Notes: generated from the sequence alone by a model not told the origin. Shown: positions 45,933-54,891, numbered from the stretch's first letter. The stretch is 64,000 nucleotides of DNA from Oscillospiraceae bacterium (GCA_015064635.1 SVRV01000003.1:62001-126000), one strand, 5' to 3'. Program-made: numbers and translations.

Positions 45933-46727
45933 TTATCTTCTTGCTTTTGCTACTTCAAAAAGCACAACCGCCGAAGCGCATGAAACGTTAAGCGAGTTGA
46001 CCTTTCCTTTCATTGGAATTGATGCGATGAAATCACAGTTTTTCTTTACAAGGTCCGAAATGCCCTCGCCCTCGCTTCCAAGCACTAAAGCCAGGGGCAT
46101 ATCGTAGTCTATGGTATCGTATTGCTGACCGCCTGCCTCACATCCGACTATCCAAAGTCCCTTCTTTTTCAAATCGTTTATTGCAAAGGAGAGATTTGAT
46201 ACCTTGGCTATGGCAAGATGCTCAACTGCACCTGCCGAAGCTCTTGCCGCAACGGGAGTAAGTCCCGCACTTCGTCTTTTCGGGATAATGAGTCCGTGTA
46301 CGCCCGCACCCTCGCAGTTTCGTATAAGAGCACCGAGATTGTGTGGGTCGTTTATTGAATCGGCAATCACTATAAAAGGCTTTTCGCCACGGCTTTCGGC
46401 AATTGCAAGAATATCTTCTATTTCCACATATTCCTTTGCCGCCGCCATTGCGATAACACCCTGGTGCATAACGCCCATTGCCATTTCGTCAAGCTTTTCA
46501 CGCTTAACCTCCACAATGGGTATGCCGTGAGCCTTCGCTTCTGCGATTATAACTATAATAGAACCCTCAATATCGTTCTGCTTTACAAAGAGCTTGTCAA
46601 CACTTCTTCCCGAGCGTATGAGCTCAAGAACGGCGTTTCTTCCGCAGATGATATTCTCATCCGGTCCCTCAAGGGGAGCGGGGGTATCAAATTGCTTTTT
46701 TTCTTTTTTATTGTCATAAAATTTCAT
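45933..46727 (-). CDS. rlmB: TrmH-family 23S rRNA (guanosine-2'-O-)-methyltransferase
   Basis: A 264-residue SpoU/TrmH knotted methyltransferase that transfers a methyl group from SAM to a ribose 2'-OH. It has an N-terminal substrate-binding domain (IICGRNAVLELI.., MHQGVIA), then the three SpoU motifs: NDPHNLGALIRNCEGAG, LVLGSEGEGIS and IPMKGKVNSLNVSCASAV. Best match is RlmB (G2251). The start is ATG 46727 with AGAGGT upstream. Confidence 0.88.
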   Translation of the reverse strand: MKFYDNKKEKKQFDTPAPLEGPDENIICGRNAVLELIRSGRSVDKLFVKQNDIEGSIIVIIAEAKAHGIPIVEVKREKLDEMAMGVMHQGVIAMAAAKEYVEIEDILAIAESRGEKPFIVIADSINDPHNLGALIRNCEGAGVHGLIIPKRRSAGLTPVAARASAGAVEHLAIAKVSNLSFAINDLKKKGLWIVGCEAGGQQYDTIDYDMPLALVLGSEGEGISDLVKKNCDFIASIPMKGKVNSLNVSCASAVVLFEVAKARR

Positions 46728-46816
46728 ATCTATATTACCTCTCACTATAGTATATCATAAAAAAACATATTTGTACAGAAATTTTCAAAAAACGTCAAGA
46801 AAAAAATAACCAAAAA

Positions 46817-46846
46817 ATGTGCAATAGTCATATGACTATTGCACAT
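46817..46846 (-). terminator. Terminator with 30-base perfect palindrome
   Basis: Two perfectly complementary 15-base arms with no spacer. On the minus strand it is followed by a TTTTT-rich tail, downstream of the zinc-ribbon gene. Confidence 0.85.
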
Positions 46847-46870
46847 CGAAATTGCTCACTGTAATATATA

Positions 46871-47149
46871 TTACTGCTGCTCTTTCATTGCTGAGAAGCA
46901 TGCACTGCAGTAAACAGGGCGATCATTGCTGGGCTGGAAGGGAACTTTAGCCTCTCCGCCGCAATTAGCACATACTGTTGTGAATAATTCTCTGGGTGCC
47001 TTACCGTTTGCTTTTCTTGCATCGCGGCACTCCTTGCATCTCTGAGGCTCGTTTGTCAAGCCTTTTTCAGCGTAGAATTCCTGTTCGCCTGCTGAAAAAA
47101 CAAACTCCTTGCCACATTCTTTGCAAACTAATGTCTTGTCCTCGTACAT
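46871..47149 (-). CDS. Small zinc-ribbon protein (probable zinc-binding domain family)
   Basis: A 92-residue protein with two cysteine clusters: CKECGKEF with CKECRDAR (residues 9-43), then CANCGGEAKVPF with YCSACF (60-84). Both are treble-clef or ribbon-type zinc sites. The family is common in Firmicutes and uncharacterised; nucleic-acid binding is possible. It has its own downstream terminator. Confidence 0.85.
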   Translation of the reverse strand: MYEDKTLVCKECGKEFVFSAGEQEFYAEKGLTNEPQRCKECRDARKANGKAPRELFTTVCANCGGEAKVPFQPSNDRPVYCSACFSAMKEQQ

Positions 47150-47280
47150 TTGGTTACCTCTTTCGGTTAATTAATTTATTGCCTTTCGGCAGGCCTGTAA
47201 ACGGATTTTCACCGATATCATTCCTTTTGGAATCGCTTTGTTTAAGCTATACAGACATATTGGCTGATTTTCTGAATACA

Positions 47281-47859
47281 TTATGCTCGGATTAATGACT
47301 TCAGCTTACTTCTGATGCGTTGAATTGCGTTGCCTACCGACTTGGTTGACATGCTTAACCGACTTGAAATTTCCCCGTATGTCATTCCGTCCAAAAAAAG
47401 CTTTAGTACACTTCGCTCCATCTTCGACAGTGTTACATCAATCCTTTGGAGAAGAGCTTCGTAGCTTTCCTTTTCGATGAACAGACATTCGGGCTCAGTA
47501 ACCTGACCCGGATTTTGAATCCCCGTGATACTCTCTTCGTCACTGTCAAGGGACAGGGATGAGCGCACGGGATAATTCTTTTTGCCGTAATATATTCGTA
47601 ATGCGGAAATTATGCTGTGCTTGATGCAAACCCTCGCATAGGTGGCAAAGGATGCATCGGAATCCTGACGGTATGTCATAGAAGCCTTATAGAGACCGAT
47701 AAGACCCTCTTGATACAAATCATCGGCTTCGGTCACGTCCGGGCAACTTTGAGAGATAATCCCACGTATCATACTGTCAAAATCCGATTTTAAAACGGTA
47801 AATGCTCCTTGGTCGCCCTTCTTTACAAGATGCACCAATTCGCTGTGTGATAGTGACAT
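47281..47859 (-). CDS. SigH-like RNA polymerase sigma-70 family factor
   Basis: A 192-residue sigma factor. Region 2 is DDLYQEGLIGLYKAS and FATYARVCIKHSIISALR (about 45-90). Region 4 is a C-terminal HTH (MTYGEISSRLSMSTKSVGNAIQRIRSKL, about 150-180). It resembles the sporulation/post-exponential sigma-H type, with a short variable linker between the two regions. Its promoter at 47904-47931 is sigma-A-like. Whether the organism sporulates cannot be judged from this window. Confidence 0.88.
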   Translation of the reverse strand: MSLSHSELVHLVKKGDQGAFTVLKSDFDSMIRGIISQSCPDVTEADDLYQEGLIGLYKASMTYRQDSDASFATYARVCIKHSIISALRIYYGKKNYPVRSSLSLDSDEESITGIQNPGQVTEPECLFIEKESYEALLQRIDVTLSKMERSVLKLFLDGMTYGEISSRLSMSTKSVGNAIQRIRSKLKSLIRA

Positions 47860-47903
47860 TGGAACTAACTCCTTGATATTGCCTTACATAATCTCCGAGT
47901 TTA

Positions 47904-47931
47904 AGTATAACATTTTTTTTGCATATGTCAA
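47904..47931 (-). promoter_or_regulatory. Promoter of the SigH-like gene
   Basis: On the minus strand TTGACA (47926-47931), 16 bp A-rich spacer, TATACT (47904-47909). Confidence 0.7.
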
Positions 47932-48003
47932 TACTTTTTTTGACCAAAATTCACAACTTTTTAACAGATATGTCATTTTGATTAAAAAATAGAGCAAAAA
48001 ACA

Positions 48004-48037
48004 AAAAAACCTTGTGCAAAAAGTACACAAGGCTTTT
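48004..48037 (-). terminator. Terminator of the Wzz/BY-kinase operon
   Basis: CCTTGTG/CACAAGG stem (48010-48016 with 48026-48032), followed on the minus strand by a TTTTTTTG run. Confidence 0.85.
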
Positions 48038-48042
48038 TATCT

Positions 48043-48804
48043 TTATTGTTCTGTCTCGTAACCGCTGTATTTGCCGTATTTGTGGTAGTAGCTTCTTCCG
48101 TAATAGCTTCTTCCGTGATAATAAGGCTGGGTTGAATCTGTGCCGATATAAATGACTCCGAGAATTTTTGCATCAATCATCTGGAGGTTTGTAATAAGCT
48201 TATTGAAATCCTTTGTTGTGATAACAAGCTCACGTGCCACAAGAATAACACCGTCAGATTTCTTTATAAGGGGAAGTGCATCGGATACTACGTTTACAGG
48301 GGGAGTATCTATAATTATGAAATCATATCTTGAGCTTATTTCATCCAGCAAATTATTCATTGCTCTTGAAGCAAGTATTTCGGCAGGATTTGTAACCGTA
48401 CTTCCTGTGGAAAGGAAGTCAAAGTTCGGATACTTTGTAACGTTGATTGCATTGTCAAAGGTAGCTTCACCTCTTACAACGTCTGTGAGGCCGGTTGTAG
48501 AGTGATACTTGAGATAGCGGGATGCTCTCTTCTTACGAAGGTCACCGTCAATCATAAGCACCTTCTTGTCAAACTGTGCTATTGCAATTGCAAGGTTGAT
48601 AGATGATGTCGATTTACCCTCACCCGCAACCGAGCTTGTTATAGTGATTATATGACAAGGCTTTTCGTCGAGATTGAGTATAAGATTTGTACGTATTGTC
48701 TTGTAGGCTTCCTTTATGGCAAAAAGAGTGGTGGATGAAACAGAGGAGCCGGAGCCGATCAGATTGTCTCCTCCGGATTGAGTCTTTTTCTTTTTCAATT
48801 CCAT
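48043..48804 (-). CDS. CpsD/CapB-type bacterial tyrosine kinase
   Basis: A 253-residue cytoplasmic BY-kinase. It has an EAYKTIRTNL activator-contact motif near the N terminus, Walker A SVAGEGKST, Walker A' MIDGDLRKK, Walker B FIIIDTPP, and a tyrosine-rich tail (YYHGRSYYGRSYYHKYG) for autophosphorylation. It works with the Wzz-like membrane protein encoded just upstream to control polysaccharide chain length or export. No glycosyltransferase genes lie nearby. Confidence 0.93.
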   Translation of the reverse strand: MELKKKKTQSGGDNLIGSGSSVSSTTLFAIKEAYKTIRTNLILNLDEKPCHIITITSSVAGEGKSTSSINLAIAIAQFDKKVLMIDGDLRKKRASRYLKYHSTTGLTDVVRGEATFDNAINVTKYPNFDFLSTGSTVTNPAEILASRAMNNLLDEISSRYDFIIIDTPPVNVVSDALPLIKKSDGVILVARELVITTKDFNKLITNLQMIDAKILGVIYIGTDSTQPYYHGRSYYGRSYYHKYGKYSGYETEQ

Positions 48805-48806
48805 TG

Positions 48807-49520
48807 TCAGTCCTCCTTATCTTCTTTTCCGCGTCCGCCCTTGGTTTCGGGGGAAGTATCGGGTACTACACCCAAAATCGGGATGTCGTATATGCTTGTA
48901 ATGTCTTCAAGATTCTTTATCTTCTTATCCATGAGCTCCTTGAGCACAAAGGCTGCTGATGCAAGAAAAGCACCTACTATGAGTCCCATAAATGTATTTT
49001 TGGTTACATTGGGAGAGGAAGGAACGATAGGCTTTAACGGATCGTCAATAAGACTTATTTCGTTGAGCGCCTTGTACTCATCTGCCTTTACCTTGGCATA
49101 ATCCGAAATTGTGTTTGCCAGATTGAAGGCGAGATCAGGATTTGATGCTGTTATTCTTATTGTAAAGTAGGGCTGATCCTCATTGCTTGCGGGAGAAATG
49201 CTGGTCATTGCTCTGAGGTTTGAAGCGGTATATTCGGTGTTATATTCAGCGTTGTATATTTCTGCTGCCTCTTTGAAAAACTTTTCTGTTTCATAGATGG
49301 CAAGATAGGAGTGAATTGCTTCCTTTACAAAGTTTGCCTCGGTGGACTTACTGTTTGTTTCGTCCATGGTTACGAGAAACTTAGCCGTTGACGTATATTG
49401 CTCGGATACAAACATTTTTGTATATCCGAAAGTTGCAATAGCAAATATAAGTGCCACGAGCACAATATACTTGAGTCTTGCAAGCAAAAGGTTAAGCATC
49501 TTGCTTATGTTCATTTCCAT
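48807..49520 (-). CDS. Wzz/YveK-type polysaccharide co-polymerase, membrane adaptor of BY-kinase
   Basis: A 237-residue protein with two membrane helices: residues about 12-34 (LKYIVLVALIFAIATFGYT) and about 180-200 (NTFMGLIVGAFLASAAF). An extracellular coiled region lies between them, and the proline-containing IVPSSPNVTK motif precedes the second helix. The start is ATG 49520 (with GGAGG 13 bases upstream); the longer frame lacks a ribosome site. Two bases separate it from the kinase gene. Confidence 0.9.
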   Translation of the reverse strand: MEMNISKMLNLLLARLKYIVLVALIFAIATFGYTKMFVSEQYTSTAKFLVTMDETNSKSTEANFVKEAIHSYLAIYETEKFFKEAAEIYNAEYNTEYTASNLRAMTSISPASNEDQPYFTIRITASNPDLAFNLANTISDYAKVKADEYKALNEISLIDDPLKPIVPSSPNVTKNTFMGLIVGAFLASAAFVLKELMDKKIKNLEDITSIYDIPILGVVPDTSPETKGGRGKEDKED

Positions 49521-49567
49521 TTTTAATATCCAGCCTCCTAAGACATATCTATTCGAGTCTACATTAG

Positions 49568-49596
49568 AGTATATCACGAACTTTCAAAAAAATCAA
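49568..49596 (-). promoter_or_regulatory. Promoter of the Wzz/BY-kinase operon
   Basis: On the minus strand TTGATT (49591-49596), 17 bp, TATACT (49568-49573). Confidence 0.6.
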
Positions 49597-49711
49597 TAAG
49601 CAAATCGCATAAACTTGAAAATATATTCATATTTTTTATGTTAATATTGTTTGTTCTGCATATAGTCGGAGTATTGAGAGATAATAAAATAAAAACGAGA
49701 GGAGAGAAAAA

Positions 49712-49876
49712 ATGAAAAAAACAGTAAAAATGATAGAAGGACTTGCTGTGGGAATGATAATAGGCGGAGTTGCTGGTGCAATTATAACTCACCGCCTTCA
49801 AAAGTGCTCGGGTGCGAGCCGCCGCTTTACAAAGGCGCTTCGCTCTGCCTGCGGAATGATAGAAAGTATTTTTTGA
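49712..49876 (+). CDS. 54-residue membrane peptide with glycine-zipper helix
   Basis: A short gene read directly from the sequence. GGAGAG at 49701 precedes ATG 49712 and the stop is TGA 49874. The product has a basic N terminus (MKKTVKM), one helix GLAVGMIIGGVAGAIIT (10-26) with small-residue spacing, then a basic Cys-containing tail (KCSGASRRFTKALRSACG). It is followed at once by a terminator, so it has its own transcript end. It resembles small YtxH-like or stress-type membrane peptides, but I do not recognise it. Confidence 0.65.
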   Translation: MKKTVKMIEGLAVGMIIGGVAGAIITHRLQKCSGASRRFTKALRSACGMIESIF

Positions 49877-49883
49877 TAGTATA

Positions 49884-49910
49884 AACAGCCGTGAAGAGCG
49901 GCTGTTTTTT
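49884..49910 (+). terminator. Terminator after the small peptide gene
   Basis: AACAGCCG/CGGCTGTT stem, 7-base loop and TTTTTT tail. Confidence 0.9.
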
Positions 49911-49955
49911 GCTATAGGAACTATTATCGCCGAGAAAATCCCTTTTCGGCTATAC

Positions 49956-49984
49956 TTGACTTTGTGAAAGGTGTGTGATAAAAT
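49956..49984 (+). promoter_or_regulatory. Sigma-A promoter of the GH20-like gene
   Basis: TTGACT (49956-49961), 17 bp, TAAAAT (49979-49984), about 28 bases before ATG 50013. Confidence 0.75.
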
Positions 49985-50012
49985 AATAAAAAAATGTCAA
50001 GGAGAAATAAAT

Positions 50013-50999
50013 ATGATTTGGGCACTTTATGTTGAACTGGGCGTTCAGATGTGGCGCGAAAAATTTGATGAGCTTATTTTTGATGATGAGGCATGGAACA
50101 GAACCGTTGATGAGTCACACAAGGCAGGAATAAACATGATAGTTCTTGACATAGGTGAGGGCATAGAGTGGAAAAGCCATCCCGAGCTTTCTGTCAAGGG
50201 GGCATGGAGCTACTACCGTGTAAAAAAGGAAATAGAGAGGCTCAAAGCACTGGGGATTGCACTTATTCCCAAGCTTAATTTTTCCGCAACCCACGACCTG
50301 TGGCTCGGAGAATACAAAAAGCTTATGTCTACAAAGGCATATTATGACGTTTGCCGTGACCTTATATGCGAGGTGTATGACCTTTTTGAAAAGCCTGAAT
50401 ACATACATCTTGGTATGGATGAGGAGGGGAACGCAAACATTCTGAGAAATTACGAGGGACTCGTAAACTTCCGCAAAGGTGAGCTGCTGTGGCACGATTT
50501 GAAATTCCTTTGCGACACGGTTACATCCCTTGGAGCAAAGCCTTGGATCTGGGCGGATATCTGCTGTGAGATGCCCGAGGAATTCAAAAAGAGATTTGAT
50601 ACCGACGAGGTTATTCTCTCTCCATGGTATTATTTTGCTTTCAAGAAAGAACATTTCAAGAAGATTGCAGACAGCTCTCAGGCTGATATTGATTTTTATG
50701 CCAACACCTTCCCTTATAATAAAATGAATCTTACATACATTGAAGAGGACCCGGGATATGTGAAGATGCGAGAGGATATGATAAACAGTGCTGCTCTCGG
50801 CTACGGACTTGTGCCTTGCTTTTCAAACTGGGGCAAGACACCTTATAATGCCATGGACCTTGTGGAAATGTATAAAGAAAAAGCCCCCGAATATATCCGA
50901 GGCTTTATGGTGGCACCGTGGTGCCGCACTTTGAATGAAAATGCGGATGAGATTATAGAAAACATTCACACAATGGAAGAGCAGATAAAGAATTTCTAA
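50013..50999 (+). CDS. GH20-like TIM-barrel protein (glycosidase-type)
   Basis: A 328-residue single-domain protein without signal peptide. The YIHLGMDEEG motif (H132, G134, D136, E137) matches the HxGxDE catalytic motif of family 20 hexosaminidases. DIGEG, a LIPKLNFSATHD barrel strand and WIWADI are also barrel-like. It is shorter than normal GH20 enzymes and lacks their N-terminal domain, so it may be a cytoplasmic variant or a distinct family. ATG 50013 follows AAGGAG; the frame from 49971 overlaps the promoter. It ends by overlapping the convergent AraC gene by four bases. Confidence 0.7.
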   Translation: MIWALYVELGVQMWREKFDELIFDDEAWNRTVDESHKAGINMIVLDIGEGIEWKSHPELSVKGAWSYYRVKKEIERLKALGIALIPKLNFSATHDLWLGEYKKLMSTKAYYDVCRDLICEVYDLFEKPEYIHLGMDEEGNANILRNYEGLVNFRKGELLWHDLKFLCDTVTSLGAKPWIWADICCEMPEEFKKRFDTDEVILSPWYYFAFKKEHFKKIADSSQADIDFYANTFPYNKMNLTYIEEDPGYVKMREDMINSAALGYGLVPCFSNWGKTPYNAMDLVEMYKEKAPEYIRGFMVAPWCRTLNENADEIIENIHTMEEQIKNF

Positions 51000-51745
51000 A
51001 ACATGCTTTCCCGTCTTATTTCTCTGGGAGTCATTCCCGTGTGCTTTTTCAAAAGCTTTCTGAAATAGGATGCCGAGCTGATTTTCAAAAGCTCGCTTAT
51101 TTCTTCAACACTCTTATTGGTCGACAGCAACAGCTGTCGGCCTTTTTCACATATCAGCTTCTGTCTGTACTCATTGGGGGTTGTGCCAAGGTGCTTTTTG
51201 AAGAGCACGTATACATATGGCTCGCTTATGTGTATCGCCCTTGCGATATCGGGAACCGAGCATTCCGAATGAAATCTGAGGTAGCTTACTGCTTCCTTTA
51301 TGAGAAGCTCGTCACGCTTTGCCTCCTTTTGCTCCATTATGGGAAGAAGCTCAGCCATTATTCCGTAAAATTCGGCAAGAGTCTTGCAGGAGGTATCATT
51401 TACCGAAAGATTGACGATTCGACGGTGCAGCGCCTCGGAGCATTCTATAACCTGTAATTTCGGTTGCATGCTGTCGGAGGTGTCAAGTCTGTCAAAACCG
51501 AAGGATAGAAAAGAGATATCATCGTGTCCGTACCAGAACGACTCGTATGGGAGTCCCTTTGGAATATAGAATACTTCTCCTTCTTTTACTTCTATCGTAT
51601 TTTCGTTGCTGACAATTTTACATTCACCCTTCAGCATACAAGCCAAAAAGTTCAAGGGAGAGCCTTTTCGGTTATCGCTGTAATTGTATTTTTTTCTGTC
51701 GTATTTGTTAAAATAGAAGTTATTATATAAAACAGTGCTATTCAT
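50996..51745 (-). CDS. AraC family transcriptional regulator
   Basis: A 249-residue regulator with an N-terminal cupin-type sensor (about 25-90, EVFYIPKGLPYESFW) and a C-terminal double HTH (about 150-245; VPDIARAIHISEPYVYVLFKKHLG and VEEISELLKISSASYFRKLLKKHTG). It is divergent from the dehydrogenase operon at 51853 and convergent with the GH20-like gene, so it likely controls one or both. Confidence 0.92.
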   Translation of the reverse strand: MNSTVLYNNFYFNKYDRKKYNYSDNRKGSPLNFLACMLKGECKIVSNENTIEVKEGEVFYIPKGLPYESFWYGHDDISFLSFGFDRLDTSDSMQPKLQVIECSEALHRRIVNLSVNDTSCKTLAEFYGIMAELLPIMEQKEAKRDELLIKEAVSYLRFHSECSVPDIARAIHISEPYVYVLFKKHLGTTPNEYRQKLICEKGRQLLLSTNKSVEEISELLKISSASYFRKLLKKHTGMTPREIRRESMF

Positions 51746-51852
51746 GGCTCAAATACCTCAAATCAGTATAGAATATTACCCTTTTTGTATATTATAATGT
51801 ATTTTGTATTTTCTGTCAATATGTTACAATTGAGAAAACGGAGGTTGATAAT

Positions 51853-52872
51853 ATGAAACAGAATAAACGTATAGTATTTACAAAACCCAATACAGCCGAG
51901 CTTTTGGACTGTGACTACGTTGCACCGGGACCCGGTCAGGTTGTTGTTGAAACAGCATTCAGTACGGTTAGCCCCGGTACTGAAAAAGCAAATTTCATAG
52001 GTGACCCCAATGTTGCGGGAAGCGGTCCTTCAAATGTTGTATTTCCAAGATACGTTGGATATAGCTCATCGGGTGTAATCGTTGAAAAGGGAAGCGGTGT
52101 TACCGATTTTGAAATTGGCGACAGAGTAGCCGTATTTACAGGAATCCATGCTCGCTATAAGACAATGAACACCTATAATGTGATAAAGATAAATGACAGC
52201 ATTTCGCTCAGCGAAGCGGCGATGTGTTACATTGTGACATTTCCTCTTGCCGCTGTCAGAAAAACCCGTCTCGAAATCGGTGAGTCTGCTCTTGTTATGG
52301 GACTTGGACTACTCGGACAAATTGCAGTCCGCCAGTTAAAAACCGCTGGCGCTGCTCCAATAATTGCGGTAGACCCTGTTGAAAGCCGCAGGAAGGAAGC
52401 ACTTGAGGCAGGTGCAGACTATGCCTTTGACCCCTATGAAGAAGGCTTTGCGGGAAAGGTGAGAGCGGTATCCAACGGCGGTGTAAACGTTGCAATTGAG
52501 GTAACGGGCGTTGGTGCGGGTCTTGACGGCGCTCTCGACTGTATGGCACGCTTTGGAAGAGTGGCATTGCTTGGATGTACAAGAGATAAGGAATTCACTA
52601 TCGACTATTACAGAAAGGTGCATTTCCCCGGTATCACTCTCATTGGTGCACACACTATGGCTCGTCCCGACTTTGAGTCATCTCCAGGATGGCACACACA
52701 TCCCGATGACATAAAGACCATGTTCAAGCTTATTGAATATGGAAGAATCGACATAAAGCCTCTTATAAAAGAAATTCACTCCCCCGAGGATTGCGGAGCT
52801 GTTTATACACGCCTTGCAACCGACAGAGCTTTCCCGTCTACAATTCAGTTTGATTGGAGTATGTTAAAATGA
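51853..52872 (+). CDS. Zinc-type alcohol dehydrogenase-like protein (MDR superfamily)
   Basis: A 339-residue medium-chain dehydrogenase/reductase. It has a GroES-like N-terminal half (FSTVSPGTEKANF, YVGYSSSGVIVEKGSG) and a Rossmann half with VMGLGLLGQIAVR. The catalytic-zinc cysteine of classical ADH is not obvious (AFSTVSPGTE where C-x-D/H would be), as in the bacteriochlorophyllide/sorbitol-like subgroup with EKANF. An AACGGAGG site precedes the ATG. It is translationally coupled to the following oxidoreductase (ATGA). Confidence 0.85.
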   Translation: MKQNKRIVFTKPNTAELLDCDYVAPGPGQVVVETAFSTVSPGTEKANFIGDPNVAGSGPSNVVFPRYVGYSSSGVIVEKGSGVTDFEIGDRVAVFTGIHARYKTMNTYNVIKINDSISLSEAAMCYIVTFPLAAVRKTRLEIGESALVMGLGLLGQIAVRQLKTAGAAPIIAVDPVESRRKEALEAGADYAFDPYEEGFAGKVRAVSNGGVNVAIEVTGVGAGLDGALDCMARFGRVALLGCTRDKEFTIDYYRKVHFPGITLIGAHTMARPDFESSPGWHTHPDDIKTMFKLIEYGRIDIKPLIKEIHSPEDCGAVYTRLATDRAFPSTIQFDWSMLK

Positions 52873-53870
52873 GAAAAATAAGAATTGCGCAGATAGGACT
52901 CAACACCTTGAGCCACGCCACCTCAATTTTTAATTCGCTTAAAAAATTCCCCGACGTATTCGAGATTGCAGGCTATGCACTCCCCGAAAACGAAAGAGAA
53001 AAATTCCCCAAGTCATTGGGAGTGCTTGAGGGATATCCCGAGCTTACTCTTGATGATATACTCAACGATGACACCATCGAAGCGGTAACTATTGAGACTG
53101 ATGAAATACATCTTACAAAATATACTATCCTTGCAGCCGAGCACGGAAAACATATACATATGGAAAAGCCGGGAGGCGTTGACCTTGAAGCTTTTGAAAA
53201 GATGATTGAGGCTATTAAGAAGAGCGGTAAAACCTTCCACACGGGATATATGTACCGATATAACCCCTATATTTCAGAGCTTATCGAGGATGTAAGAAAA
53301 GGTGAGCTTGGTGACATTATTTCGGTAGAAGCGCAGATGAACTGTCTCCACACACCCCAAAACCGTCAGTGGTTAGAATGCTTTCCCGGCGGAATGATGT
53401 TCTTCCTTGGCTGTCATCTTATTGACCTTATTTTAACCTTGCAGGGGGAACCCGATAATATCATCCCTCTCAACAGAAGCACAGGCAAGGATGGAGTCAC
53501 CAGCGACGATTTTGGTATGGCTGTATTGGAATACAAAAACGGCGTATCCTTTGCAAAGACCACGTCAGCCGAGACGGGAGGCTTCCTCAGACGTCAGCTT
53601 GTAGTTACGGGTACAAAGAAGACGGTAGAGCTGAAGCCCATGGAAAAGAACGTTGCGGGCGGGCAGATAACGGGCAGAACGGTGTCTCCCGAAATTGACG
53701 ACTGGCGTACAGAGGGTACTTATTCGGAGAGCCCCGTTCATGACAGATACGACCCGATGATGCTCTCCTTTGCGGCTATGGTAAGAGGGGAGAAGACTAA
53801 TCCCTATACTCCCGATTATGAGCTTATGCTCTTTAAGTACGTTCTTAAGGCTTGCGGCGTAATAAAATAA
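52869..53870 (+). CDS. Gfo/Idh/MocA family oxidoreductase
   Basis: A 333-residue NAD(P)-dependent dehydrogenase. It has IRIAQIGLN at the N terminus, MEKPGGVD in the position of the EKP motif, and FLGCHLIDLIL near residue 185 in place of the HxxD helix. The start is ATG 52869 inside the preceding stop codon, five codons into a slightly longer open frame. With the MDR enzyme it probably oxidises a sugar or cyclitol. The glycine loop (IGLNTLSH) is unusual. Confidence 0.9.
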   Translation: MRKIRIAQIGLNTLSHATSIFNSLKKFPDVFEIAGYALPENEREKFPKSLGVLEGYPELTLDDILNDDTIEAVTIETDEIHLTKYTILAAEHGKHIHMEKPGGVDLEAFEKMIEAIKKSGKTFHTGYMYRYNPYISELIEDVRKGELGDIISVEAQMNCLHTPQNRQWLECFPGGMMFFLGCHLIDLILTLQGEPDNIIPLNRSTGKDGVTSDDFGMAVLEYKNGVSFAKTTSAETGGFLRRQLVVTGTKKTVELKPMEKNVAGGQITGRTVSPEIDDWRTEGTYSESPVHDRYDPMMLSFAAMVRGEKTNPYTPDYELMLFKYVLKACGVIK

Positions 53871-53888
53871 CAGAAAAGGAATAAAGAT

Positions 53889-54872
53889 ATGAAAGCAATA
53901 CTTGTAAACCAGGATAACTCACTTTCGTGGAGTGACGTTGAAAACCCAATAATCAAAAGTGAAGAGGTGCTGGTTGAGATACACTGTGCGGCTCTCAACC
54001 GTGCTGACCTGATGCAAAGAGCGGGTGACTATCCGCCACCTCCCGGATGCCCCGAATGGATGGGACTTGAAATTTCGGGTGTTATTGTTGAAATGGGTGA
54101 TGAAGCAAAGGCGAAGTCCGATTGGAAAATCGGCGATAAGGTCTGCGCACTTCTCGGCGGAGGAGGCTATGCCGAATATGTTGCGGTTAAATACGATATG
54201 CTTATGCCCGTACCCGAAAACTGCTCTATGGTAGAGGCGGCGGCCATCCCCGAGGCTTTTGCTACGGCTTATCTCAATCTCTTTATTGAGGGCGGTATCA
54301 AGGAGGGTAACACACTTCTTATGCACGCAGGTGCATCGGGACTTGCCAGTGTCATTATTCCCATGGCGAAGGCGTTCGGCATCCGAGTAATTACCTCTGT
54401 ACTCAATGAAAATATTAAAAACAACATCAAGCATCTTAATGCCGATGTTGTAATTGATATGTCAAAGGAAAAGACGGCAGATGTACTCAAGGCAGAGCTT
54501 GATGCAGGTCACGGTGTTGATGTTGCCATTGACTGTCTTGGCGGCTCGTACATGGGTGAGTGTCTCCACTACCTGAAGCATGGCGCACGCTGGATAATGA
54601 TTGCGGCACTTGCGGGACAGAAGACCGAAATTGACTTGAAGAACATTTACGTCAGAAATGTGCGTATAGTGGGAAGCACTCTCCGTTCAAGAACTCCCGA
54701 AATGAAGGCGCATATCCTCAGCGAGCTTGTTAAAAATGTGTTCCCCAAAATTTCAGAGGGTAAGGTGAAGCCTACTATCTACAAAGTGCTTCCCATAACC
54801 GAGGCAGAGGAGGCTCACGCTATCCTCGAACGTGGAGAAAACGTGGGCAAGGTAGTTTTGACGGTTAAATAA
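53889..54872 (+). CDS. NAD(P)H:quinone oxidoreductase-like MDR protein (PIG3 type)
   Basis: A 327-residue zinc-lacking MDR enzyme. Motifs are AALNRADLMQRAGDYPPPPG with GLEISGVIVE, GGGYAEYV, the nucleotide-binding HAGASGLASVIIPMAKA and a GSTLRSR segment, all close to PIG3/TP53I3-type quinone reductases. It is the third gene of the operon, 18 bases after the oxidoreductase, with AAAAGGA upstream. It may handle reducing equivalents from the sugar oxidation. Confidence 0.88.
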   Translation: MKAILVNQDNSLSWSDVENPIIKSEEVLVEIHCAALNRADLMQRAGDYPPPPGCPEWMGLEISGVIVEMGDEAKAKSDWKIGDKVCALLGGGGYAEYVAVKYDMLMPVPENCSMVEAAAIPEAFATAYLNLFIEGGIKEGNTLLMHAGASGLASVIIPMAKAFGIRVITSVLNENIKNNIKHLNADVVIDMSKEKTADVLKAELDAGHGVDVAIDCLGGSYMGECLHYLKHGARWIMIAALAGQKTEIDLKNIYVRNVRIVGSTLRSRTPEMKAHILSELVKNVFPKISEGKVKPTIYKVLPITEAEEAHAILERGENVGKVVLTVK

Positions 54873-54891
54873 TTGGAAGAACTTTATTGTA

